Source: Mactra quadrangularis
Taxonomy: Eukaryota; Mollusca; Bivalvia; Venerida; Mactridae
Assembly: GCA_025267735.1 (NCBI GenBank)
Contig: CM046303.1
Coordinates: forward strand, 34,634,380 to 34,698,379
DNA: 64,000 nt
Reading direction: 5' to 3'
Shown: positions 47,565-56,483 of the stretch, piece after piece
Numbering within the stretch: position 1 is the stretch's first letter
How the letters are laid out: each line of letters starts with the position of its first letter
The notes under the pieces: generated by a model
Told to the model about the DNA's origin: nothing
What the model saw: the letters and a program-made list of their open reading frames with translations, nothing else
Database searches by the model: none
Made by a program: the position numbers and the translations under genes

Positions 47565-49034
47565 AAAATTATAGACCGTTTTTGATATCAATGAATGATT
47601 TTGAGATATGGTTTATTAGAGCAGAACACATATATTTTATTTTTAATTTAGAACACCATATTAAAGGTTCTCATTCATAGATTCAACTTTTTTCAACTTA
47701 TTTTTTCTGAAACTATGAAAATTGTTTGGAAAGATTTTTAAGAAGAAAATTAGTGATTTGATTATGACAATTTTAGTGCAAATTGACTTACAAGTACAAA
47801 TGATGGTGTTTCAAGTAGTACAAGTCTACCCGGAAGGTCACGGTATAGACAATTTTGGTGCATTTTTGTGACTTTTATTGTATATTTCTAGCAATCTATA
47901 GATCAGTTTGTCCTAAAATATTCAGACAAAATTTTTGACACAATTACAGACACTGAATGGTAATTTGAAAACTTTTGAAAAAATCCTAACCAAATCTGTG
48001 AACTAGTACCTTTAATTGAATATTTATCATGTATTATATAACATGGGATTCATTAGGTTCTCTCTTTTGTCCGACATAAAAGTCTATCGATACTTAATAA
48101 TATATTACTACAACTAGATTTTAAGTTGAACAACACTTATCAAGTCTTTTAATAATACAAGTATTGGATCACAGACTATCCAGCCATTAATTCAAAGGAT
48201 TCAATACAGCAACATTCAGCCCGAAATTCAATTCATGAGACACATTGAACTAACTCGCTATAATCTGTATTTACTTATACACAGGGGTCCTAAACTTTCT
48301 TCACATATTTTGAATTTTAATGTTTTAAAATGTACTAAAATGTTCACATTTTGTTGTTAGTTTCGCAACCAAAATACTTTCAAACACGATCCCTCAAACA
48401 TGCTCTTTTATAGTAGATCCATTTTTTGTCAAATTGTAGTCTCAATGAAAAATGACTTTTGTTGCATACTTATTAAATTCTGTTACAAAAAAGTTAATTT
48501 TCAGTGAGTATATGACAGAAATACTTTGTGTAAAAATATAAATAGTACTTGGTATTACAGGAAGCAGACGAAATTCACTATCAAAAATAATTGATGTATG
48601 ATTTATTGAAGAGTTTCTAAAGGGATTGAGAATTGTTTACATACAAAGCAAATGGATATTTATAGTTATACTCTTATTTGTGTTTGTTTTTTTATAATTT
48701 CAGGCTAGTGTGGCTTGGTACCGCTTGTTGTTTGCCTTTAAAAATTGATATGTTTCTGAAAGTGACTCTAGTTAATAATTTGTATCATATTTTCACTTAA
48801 AACCAACCTGGAAGATTTGCCCGATTCTTATCCCGTTCCGCAAAAATCGCTCCACCAAAATGTATTCATTTTTTTTGAAAAATGCTGAATATATGTCTCT
48901 ATGCTTAATATTTACTAATGTCTAATATGAAACATCACACCACACAGACAGAACATTTTTCACAAAGTTTGGATAAGAATCGAGTAACACTTGTATTTAT
49001 TTGCAATTGCCTTATCAAAATGTGTAGCCTTTCT
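47565..49034. other. AT-rich DNA without recognisable genes
   Basis: No coding region supported. An 11-bp inverted repeat (GATTCTTATCC near 48822 and GGATAAGAATC near 48970) brackets about 140 bp that could be a small element; its ends are not clear. Confidence 0.5.
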
Positions 49035-49400
49035 AATGAGGGACTTAGGCCAGTTATCTTCCCATGATAAAATCTGAAGGATTCCAATTGGTAAGTAGGT
49101 CCAATCAGTTGGAATTCTCGGATTTTATCATTAAGGTCCTATGTAAGAATAATAAAATATTTCAGATAATATTTTTCTTGTTAATTGGGATATTAACCAA
49201 GAGTGACGAAAGTTAGATAGATCTTCAACAAAACAATAGTTTGCTTGATTTTCGAACAAATTAAATGATTTATAAAAAAGTATTAAGATAATTGTGGCAA
49301 ATTGCAATGAAAAGTAAGGGTAAAATCCGAGTAATCCAACTGATTGGAGCTACCTATTTGAAGAGAATACAAGGGAAATAACTGACTAAGGTCCTTAATT
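49035..49400. mobile_element. MITE, ~366 bp, copy 1 of a three-copy family
   Basis: The ends are inverted: TAATGAGGGACTTAGGCCAG with TTATCTTCCC on the left, and GGGAAATAACTGACTAAGG with TCCTTAATTA on the right. The left part also contains an internal hairpin (ATGATAAAATC ... GATTTTATCAT, with GGATTCCAA/TTGGAATTC inside), and the same arm returns as GGTAAAATCCGAGTAATCC near the right end. Other copies are at about 49580-49918 and 50427-50800. Confidence 0.8.
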
Positions 49401-49579
49401 AAAGTTGTTGTTATTATAGAGCAATATTTCAAGACACTAAACATAATATAAGCAAATGGTAGTACCTGCTCAGTAGCTGAGAGTTCCGTCGATGTAAGAA
49501 TGAAGAGTGGAGATTCATTGTTTTATTTTCACTTAAACCATTGGTAGCATCACACTATTTATATTCAAGTTCTGAAATA

Positions 49580-49918
49580 ACAAAGGGAGATAACTATCAA
49601 CGTAATGAAAGCATATTTTTAATTTCTATTTACGTAGTTTCTTATGAAATGTATTTCCCATTCAAGAACATGTCAAGCAGTATACTCTGTCAGTTCAATT
49701 TCAAGATATCAACAGAGGTGATGAAATTTAGTTAGTTCTTCACCCTAAAAATACTTAGCTTGAATTTCAAACAAATTAAATGAATTACAAAAAAAGTCAT
49801 TTTAGATTAATTTTGGCAAATTGACATTGAAAAGTAAGGGTAAAATCCGAGTAATCCAACTATTGGACCTACCTTTTTGAAGAGTGTACAAGGGGGGAAA
49901 CTGACTAAGGTTCCTTAT
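49580..49918. mobile_element. MITE, copy 2 (left end degraded)
   Basis: The right half is clear: AAATTGACATTGAAAAGTAA, GGTAAAATCCGAGTAATCCA, GGGGGGAAACTGACTAAGGT. The internal block ACCCTAAAAATACTTAGCTTG and TTTCAAACAAATTAAATGAA matches copy 3. The left end and its internal hairpin are eroded or missing; only GGAGATAACTATC recalls it. Confidence 0.65.
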
Positions 49919-49990
49919 TGTTCTAGTTTTTAAATTATCATCAAATTTATTTAATAATTACAAAAATGATATAACTGCTGTGACCAGCTA

Positions 49991-50221
49991 TTAAAGGATT
50001 GAAGTTGTCAGGTAAGTTGTCCTGTGTACGAACCACTGAACCACTATATTATAGTCACAGTAAGTATGTTCAGTACTACATGTATCAGAGAATACTAGTT
50101 TACAAAAGCCATTCGGAAAACCTCGACCATCCATTGAATAAATGGCCGATGAGTTCCGAATGAACTTATCCTGAGACAGCTCAACTTGTGCGTACAGACA
50201 ACTCAATCTGAAGTTCATCAT
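49991..50221 (-). other. 76-codon open frame across a foldback, coding doubtful
   Basis: The frame starts MMNFRLSCLYAQVELSQDK and reads less low-complexity than most short frames here, but a third of it is the CATTCGGAAC-family foldback at 50110-50162. No domain, leader or splice site supports it. Confidence 0.12.
50110..50162. repeat. Short foldback of the CATTCGGAAC family
   Basis: The arms CATTCGGAAAACCTCGACCA and TGGCCGATGAGTTCCGAATG with a short ATTGAATAAA centre form an imperfect hairpin. Same family as 43996-44246 and 44262-44320. Confidence 0.65.
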
Positions 50222-50426
50222 GCTGAGAAGACATGAATTAATGAATAAAAAGCATACATTTTGGCTTAGTAGTATTGTTAATTAAGATTGACTATTTTAT
50301 GAATGATCTATATTTTCAGCTGACCAACTTACTATTATAAAAAGACATTTGTGTTTTACAGTACAATTATACTTATCAATATTCACTTATTAATTAACGG
50401 CTGTTTTAAAATGGACAAGCAATTAT

Positions 50427-50800
50427 ATGACTTTTGTCAGTTATCTTTCCCTGATAAAATCTGAAGCAATCCAATTGGAAAGAAGGTCCATACAGTTGGA
50501 ATCCGCGGATTTTATCATTGAATTTCCATGTAAGGATAACAAATATTTCATCTAATATCTTTCTTGTTAATTACGACATTAACAGAAGTAATGAAATTTA
50601 AATACATTGTAGTTCTTTACCCTAAAAATATTTAGCTTGTGTTTCAAACAAATTAAATTATTTACAAAAAGTTAATTAAGATTAAGTTTGGCAAATTGAC
50701 ATTCAAAAAAGCAAGGGTAAAATCCGAGTAATCCAACAAATAGGACCTACCTATTTAAAGAGTATACAAGGGGAAATAACTGACTTAAGTCCCTAATTGA
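50427..50800. mobile_element. MITE, copy 3, near full length
   Basis: Left: GACTTTTGTCAGTTATCTTT, internal hairpin TGATAAAATC ... GATTTTATCA. Right: GGTAAAATCCGAGTAATCC, GGGGAAATAACTGACTTAAG, TCCCTAATTG. It matches copy 1 end to end with moderate divergence. Confidence 0.8.
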
Positions 50801-50909
50801 TTGTAAAACAAAATCGGACTCTACAATCTGAAAATTTTGTATGTCTGGAATAAAATTATCAAAGTAATTTTAAACATAACAATTATGACCACTTGTGAGA
50901 AAATGGTTA

Positions 50910-51230
50910 TTTAAAGTTTTCTATTTTATATTTATTTATTTATTGGAGTTAACGCCGTATCAACACAATTTAGGTCATTTCACGGCGTCCAGCGCACCTA
51001 ACCTAGCTTTCCTGGACCATTGTCTATAACCAGTACTCACCTACCCTTCCACAAGACCGGAAACTTCTCCATATTGTCTAATCAATGGAGGATATCGACA
51101 TTATTGTCAAATTTTCATGGAAGGGTATAACCTCCCCGGGTGGGATTCGAACCCGCACCTCCTCGGGCACGAGTATCCAAATCCCGACGCGCTACCAACT
51201 GCGCTATCGACCCGGGTTTTAAAGTTTTCT
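50910..51230 (-). mobile_element. Full-length tRNA-derived SINE with 13-bp TSD
   Basis: The body is 50923-51217, flanked by perfect TTTAAAGTTTTCT at 50910-50922 and 51218-51230. On the minus strand the head reads CCCGGGTCGATAGCGCAGTT with box A, then GGTTCGAATCCCACC (box B), then the family body and the ACGGCGTTAACTCCAATAAA tail. Almost identical in body to 18287-18576 and 52087-52374, so the family has been active recently on an evolutionary scale. Confidence 0.93.
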
Positions 51231-51429
51231 GAAGTTAAATGAATTATGATGCATTTTATTTAATCAGCAATACACTACATAGGTTATCATATGTTTGAGA
51301 TGATTTTCCGAGCCTTTGTCATTTTCAAATCATTGTTATATACTTAAAATATCTTCACAACATGCAATACTACATGTACTTTTTTAAGCAACTTAGTATT
51401 TACAGATGATTTTAATTATATCAACAACA

Positions 51430-51560
51430 ATGTATTTATATTTAGTACGGGTTCAGTTGTCTGCTGATTGATTGGTCCCTGGATTGAGTTGTCTTTACAG
51501 ATAGGATGAGTTGTCCCTTCTTTGGGTAGGGTTAGGGTTGATCACAGGTTGAATTGTACG
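51430..51560. repeat. Short GTTGTC-rich degenerate tandem stretch
   Basis: Recurrent CAGTTGTC, GAGTTGTC and GAGTTGTCCC words plus one GGGTAGGGTTAGGGTTG run. Too short and irregular for telomeric or classical satellite DNA. Confidence 0.35.
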
Positions 51561-51589
51561 TGGTCCGCCACTCCTGTCTGTTCTAAGGG

Positions 51590-51975
51590 GCAGTGGAGAT
51601 TTGAATTATGCCAGTAGGTAGAATTCCTATCAGACGCTACAGTAGCCGGATTGGTTCAGTTCTGAGCTCTGAAGCAGTCTGGAAACTCACTTTCTACCTT
51701 TGATCTGACTTATCTATCTTTATACTATTGCTCTATCAATACCTTTTTCAAATACATTTTGCTTTGCTGCTACCAAGCTTTAATTGCCTAATAGACTAAG
51801 GTAGCGTCAACTATATAAAAAGTAGATGTAGTTTTGTGCTGATGAAGTGAAATGTTTCACGAGTTACCTGCTAAAACAAATAAAATAACCAAAATTTACC
51901 TTTCAGTGTCTGTAGATTTCCTATTTTATCAGTACATGATACACAGATATCCAGAATATTCCTGAAAAAAAGACA
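51590..51975 (-). repeat. Exon-containing duplicated block, copy 1
   Basis: Matches 55690-56075 in the same orientation. Shared landmarks on the plus strand are AGCAGTCTGGAAACT / AGCAGTCTGAAAACT, CTTTGATCTGACTTATCTAT / CTTTGATCTAACTCACCTAT, ACCTGCTAAAACAAATAAAA / ACCTATTAAAACAAATAAAA, and the exon-like segment. The divergence is substantial. Confidence 0.75.
51900..51961 (-). CDS. Putative internal exon, copy 1 (unknown protein)
   Basis: The minus strand reads GTGTCTTTTTTTCAG | exon | GTAAATTTTGG: a pyrimidine-rich acceptor and a good donor (AAAG|GTAAAT) enclose 62 nt. In the open frame the exon gives NILDICVSCTDKIGNLQTLK. The second copy (56002-56064) gives TVLDLCVLCTDMIRKSSDIL, sharing [IV]LD[IL]CVxCTDxI. 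The amino-acid pattern is kept in the first half, while a one-base indel shifts the second half between copies. Exon length and both splice signals are preserved despite heavy divergence of the flanks. I recognise no domain; the two Cys and the CTD motif are the only marks. One or both copies may be exon relics. Confidence 0.35.
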
Positions 51976-52073
51976 CACATCATGATTAAAAACAATTTTG
52001 TTTTATAAATAGACAACGTATAATTTAAAAGCTGTTCTGATTAAATCTCTATAATATTTTACTTGTTCAAACG

Positions 52074-52387
52074 TCTTAACGCTATATTTATTTATTTATA
52101 GGAGTTAACGCCGTATCAACACAATTTAGGTCATTTCACGGCGTCCAGCGCACCTAACATAGCTTTCCTGGACCATTGTCTATAACCAGTACTCACCTAC
52201 CCTTCCACAAGGCCGGAAACTTCTCCATTTTTATCTAATCAATGGAGGAAAATCGACATTATTGTCAAATTTTCATGGAAGGGTATAACCTCCCGGGTAG
52301 GATTCGAACCCGCACCCCCTCGGGCACGAGTATCCAAATCCCGGCGCGCTACCAACTGCGCTATAGACCCGGGTTCTTAACGCTATA
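52074..52387 (-). mobile_element. Full-length tRNA-derived SINE with 13-bp TSD
   Basis: The body is 52087-52374 with perfect TCTTAACGCTATA direct repeats at 52074-52086 and 52375-52387. The head has box A and box B like the other copies; it reads CTATAGACCC where the family has CTATCGACCC. The tail is next to ATTTATTTATTTATA. Confidence 0.93.
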
Positions 52388-53278
52388 AATGGTTCATGAT
52401 ATGCGAGGTTGGAGACTAAATAGACGCTGATTTGCAACTATGTAGATATAAACATTAATTACAAAATATGCACTAGTTTATTGGCAAATCACAGTCAATA
52501 AGAAATGCGGGCTTGTATCCTTGTAAAGAGTGTATTATCTTGTTCATAGCCTCCAAAAGTTGTTGACAAAAAACTTGTTTTTGAATAAATAAATTCACTT
52601 TTACTCATGACAACAGAAACAAATAGTCATCTTAGAATAATCCTATATCAATATTAAATAGCCACAATATGTTTCAAACTCTGTGACAAAAGTCAGCGGT
52701 TGTTACAGTAAAAAATAACATGCAGCATACATCTGTTCATTTGACCAAATTAACTCAATTTTTTTAGGGGGGGGTTAAGTTCTAAATACCCTTTTTATAC
52801 AGGCACAACTGTAAGTAATTAAATTAAAAAGGCTCATATAGAATGCTGTGGTATTTAGGTTAGATGTCTAAAGTACGAAACACTGGCCAAGTGGAGTTAA
52901 GTCGCACACATATCGGAGATTACCAATCCATCATTGCCAAAAACATGGATTTGGTATTTGTAAATTTTATTCGACAGTCAGTGGCGCCTACATTAATCGA
53001 TACTTTAAACACCTACTTCATTGTTTTGTACTGACAATCGATGAAAGTGATACCCATATCTATGAACCGGGATTTTCGAGCTAATATTAAGTATTAAAAT
53101 CAGCCAGGTTAATATATATATCACTGACTGATGAATAAATTTAAAACTACTATGACTTAATATTTCATATACTTCCATGAAACATACTTTTACATATATC
53201 TCCATAATCGAGCATCAAATGTTTAACTTGCAATATAATAATTGATGCGTAAGCACAAAACTAGACTGCATCCGTCTT
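52388..53278. other. AT-rich DNA; diverged foldback remnant at 52970-53060
   Basis: ATTCGACAGTCAGTGGCGCC with TACATTAATCGATACTTTAA resembles the left arm of the 44345 family; the right arm is not clear. A G-run (GGGGGGGG) lies at about 52770. No gene supported. Confidence 0.45.
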
Positions 53279-54180
53279 TTAAGGTTCTGGAACTGTAATG
53301 GTGACCTTCCACAATCTTTATTACGATATTGTTTCTTGAATCTATACTATTAAAGACATTGAATGGTGAATTTTTAGGGAAGTTTACCGTTTGTAACTTA
53401 AGTTATGTGCATTTTTATAACATGACCCTTCATTTTTGAAGAGGCCGTAAATTGTGCCGTGACAAAAATGAAAAAACAGTTTTTTTCAAATTCTGCAGTT
53501 TTATATTCACATTTTAATCAATTTTCCTGTTACACAATCATATCATGATAATCCAGGACAATCAGATTACACTTTGGACAAATACTTATAAAAATATAGT
53601 GCTCTGTATACATGTACCCCCAAGCAAAAATTCGAGTTTTTGAGAGTGTTCAAAAAATTACTCTATCTTTAAAAGCTAATATCTCAAGTTTAAAGTTAGT
53701 TAGACACATGCAACCAGTTTTAAAATTTTCTGCTCTGCAGACTTTTCTGCTCATGATATTAAATATTAAAGAAATTTTACCGTTTCTAAATTTTTTTGTA
53801 AGAATCTGTATAAGATTACTATAATGAAATAAATGAGAATTTATAGCGAAAAATTACGTCAAAATGGTCAATTACAGATAATACTCTTTTATTGAAATAT
53901 ATCATCTAAATTGGTACTGGATATAGAAATATGAATGTAGAACACTGAATTATCATATGAAAATCTTCTTTTTACTGATTTTGGCTGGTTTGAGGGAAAT
54001 ATTAGAAACTTACAACTTTACACGTTTTTCGTAAAAAATTCTTACTAGTTAGACATAACGGAGTCAAACACTTTTTGTATTAGAGACTCTTGGTTGACTA
54101 TCCCAGTTTTGACTCATAAACACATTTAAAAGTCTATTCTGACCAGCCAGAGAAATATCAGAAGAAGTTAAGCAGGCTTG

Positions 54181-54713
54181 TTAACCCTTTACTGGTTGCG
54201 ACATGTGTGAAAAGTAGCCATTTTTTCACCATTACGCGCAAGGGCTATTTCAAGAGGCCCTAATTTCATTACTAATTATCATACAGATATGCAACTTAGC
54301 CAAGTTATTACCTGGGTAAATGTCTTTCAGAAAAACCAAGTTGAGCCCCGATCCCCGTTACTATGGCAACGCTGGGGCAAAAAAATGCAATTTTCGCTCT
54401 TTTTCCACCCCACATTTGCGTTTCAAACAGTAATATTTTCCAAAATGGAGGTCTAAAGTGCCAGGTCTTTTCAGATACTGAAAACGTGTTTTCTTATCAG
54501 CATTTGGCGCCATTTTTCTGCACTCAATGACCCCGATTTTTTTTCTGGCGAGGGAGGAGCGCGAAAAAAAGCTCATTTTTTGGAGACAACTATCTCCTTA
54601 AGTGAAATTCACTTATTCCAGTTTAAAAAACATCATTTTCAAGGCTGTGGCAGCCATTTTGGAGGAGGGTGTCTAGACACGTAAGAATGCGGGATTGAGC
54701 GGTTAAGGGTTAA
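54181..54713. mobile_element. TTAA-flanked piggyBac-like MITE, nested
   Basis: TTAACCCTTTACTGG at the left and GGTTAAGGGTTAA at the right: both TTAA sites are followed inward by CCCTT-type termini, as in piggyBac-derived MITEs. The interior is distinctly GC-richer and contains two GCCATTTT motifs. A minus-strand open frame of 71 codons (54361-54576) is part of this interior and has no domain. Confidence 0.6.
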
Positions 54714-54881
54714 ACCTATCCTGTCGTGTTTTCTGCAATAGTTTTGCATACACATTTTGACACCAGACTTAGTAATGTTGGCATAGTTTTAGCCTTAGCT
54801 TTCAAATTATGCTGATACAAATGTAATTGTATTATTTACTTTTTAAAAGACAGAAAATTACAACGATATTGTCTTCATATG

Positions 54882-55201
54882 CCTCACATGGGCGGATCCA
54901 GCGGGGGGTCAGGGGGTCTGCCCCCCCCCTAGAATTTAGAAAATGTACATGTCCATTAGTGTATTTCTTGCTTGAAAGTAATTTTTAAGTAATATGAAGC
55001 AAATTTTCTCGGTGCTTAAACGTATGTAAATTGGTTATGTAGTTTTTATTATCAATATGTTGCTTTTTTCTGCAAATTGTGTATGTGGTTGCGGTTCGAG
55101 GTTTGGACCCCCCTAGAAAAGTTCGGACCCCCTAGAAAAGTTCGGACCCCCCTAGAAAAGTTCGGACCCCCTAAAAAAATCCTGGATCCGCCCCTGCCTC
55201 A
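54882..55201. mobile_element. MITE with GGGCGGATCC termini, nested, with internal 20-bp tandem repeat
   Basis: The element 54887-55196 starts CATGGGCGGATCCAGCGGGG and ends CCTGGATCCGCCCCTG, i.e. a CA(T/G)GGGCGGATCC terminal inverted repeat. CCTCA flanks both ends (54882-54886 and 55197-55201). Inside, GTTCGGACCCCCTAGAAAA repeats about four times (55099-55175). CAGGGGCGGATCC-type ends recur in nonautonomous DNA transposons of many animals as far as I recall; the superfamily is not settled here. Confidence 0.75.
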
Positions 55202-55689
55202 CCATATTCTACCGCATTCCAAATTGCTGAATATGGCGATTAGATGTGTTGTGCGTCATAGTATTTGTACCGGTATATGAGGTGATATCTTCTAGAATCT
55301 AGCGGTTGTGATGGCAAATTTAAATCGCAAATACATAATAAAACAGTGCATTTTACTCCTGCACGCACAGAATTAACCCAATAGTTATGATCCTATACGA
55401 CGTAACATTGTTTAGTCGATAAACCATTTCTTTTACATTAACGTCCTCGACGATCACGCTGTCTAGCTTCTGGTATCACCATTTTCGGAAAATGTGTTAC
55501 GCTATGACGTCATGGAAAAACCGGGTCGCGAGGTGAAAATTACTAAAAATAGCTATTACGAAACTTGACGACGACAGCTTTTCGGGTAAAACCGGATTAT
55601 ACCGAGCGTCGAAGTTTACCGAAGTTAGTTACAGTTCCAGAACCTTAAGGGAGTAAATAGAGATTACTTCACACATTTGTCTCCCTTTT

Positions 55690-56075
55690 GTATGGGGCAA
55701 TAAAGGTTTGAGCTATGCCGATTAGTTGAATTGTTATAAGCTTACGTTAACTGGATTATCCCAATCATTAGCTCCCGCAGCAGTCTGAAAACTTTTATTA
55801 CCTTGCTTTGATCTAACTCACCTATCGTTTTTCTTTATCTCTACCACTACACTTAAATATACATATTGCCATGCTACAACTCAAAACATTATGACGGAAA
55901 TTTCTACTTTAAAGAAATAGATATACATGTACTTTTGCCCTGATCCATCAAAATTTTTTAACGAACTACCTATTAAAACAAATAAAATTACAAAAATGTA
56001 CCTTAAAATGTCTGAAGATTTCCTTATCATATCAGTACACAAGACACAAAGATCCAAAACTGTCCTGGGATAAAA
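55690..56075 (-). repeat. Exon-containing duplicated block, copy 2
   Basis: Counterpart of 51590-51975, about 4.1 kb to the right and in the same orientation. The TTAA transposon with nested elements and one SINE now lie between the two copies. Confidence 0.75.
56002..56064 (-). CDS. Putative internal exon, copy 2 (unknown protein)
   Basis: The minus strand reads TTTTTATCCCAG | 63 nt | GTACATTTTTG. In frame it gives TVLDLCVLCTDMIRKSSDIL, similar to copy 1 at 51900-51961. Its length is 21 codons in a symmetric phase (one base completing the previous codon, two left at the end), so its addition or skipping would not shift a reading frame. No further exons could be linked. Confidence 0.35.
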
Positions 56076-56106
56076 ACAAAACAAAACGATTAAAAGTCAT
56101 TATTAT

Positions 56107-56480
56107 ATAGACACCTAAATAGCCTTATATGACGTCACCGGGTGACAATCCTTAATGTCACCCTCTGGACATTACCTATCGGCCCGCTTGACATCACATA
56201 TCGACCCGCTTAAAGCGATGGAAGACTATTGCGATGGAGTTTGCTAATACCCGGACCCCAGTTTTTAGCCATTCGATATCAGTGACCTTCTTTGCGCAGA
56301 CGCTTGCTTTTTACGAAACAACTACATGTAACTTAACGGTAAAAAAATGTCCTCCAATTCAGGAGCAAAAACAACAAATAAAATCAAATGGGTTGTGTCT
56401 ATTGAATTGTTTACAATTTCTGATTTTTGTTGTTCAGTATAATCCATTCTACATAATAACAAAATATGCAAACAACAATT
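56107..56480 (+). repeat. CRE/hairpin repeat, copy C, lacking its 3' end
   Basis: TGACGTCA at 56130-56137, GGGTGAC-10 nt-GTCACCC at 56140-56163, ATCGGCCCGCTTGACATCAC, GCGATGGAGTTTGCTAATAC, GCGCAGACGCTTGCTTTTTA, AAAAATGTCCTCCAATTCAG, and GTTGTTCAGTATAAT. The 3' module (TCACCCTCTGTAGGATGT) is absent: the sequence passes into the 18-bp minisatellite. A 102-codon frame across it (56234-56542) is not shared by the other copies. Confidence 0.75.
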
Positions 56481-56483
56481 TGC

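Larger units (their letters stand above)
53279..55648. mobile_element. TTAA-flanked DNA transposon, 2.36 kb, non-autonomous, with nested insertions
   Basis: TTAA at 53279-53282 and 55645-55648 bracket an element whose ends are the perfect 16-bp inverted repeat GGTTCTGGAACTGTAA. TTAA targets are the hallmark of piggyBac-type transposases, although those usually have CCC/GGG termini, so the assignment is tentative. No transposase motif was found. Two younger elements lie inside it (54181-54713 and 54887-55196). GAAGTTTACCG occurs directly repeated near both ends. Removing the nested elements leaves about 1.5 kb. Confidence 0.6.

Noticed and set aside
51530..51545. Telomere-like GGGTTAGGGTT
   Set aside because: Fewer than two full repeats, inside irregular GTTGTC-rich DNA.
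54361..54576. 71-codon minus-strand frame starting MSFFSRSSLARKKIG
   Set aside because: Lies wholly within a TTAA-flanked MITE; no domain, and its composition follows the element.
55077..55280. 67-codon frame with FGPPRKVRTPLEKFGPP repeats
   Set aside because: Generated by the ~20-bp tandem repeat inside the GGGCGGATCC MITE.
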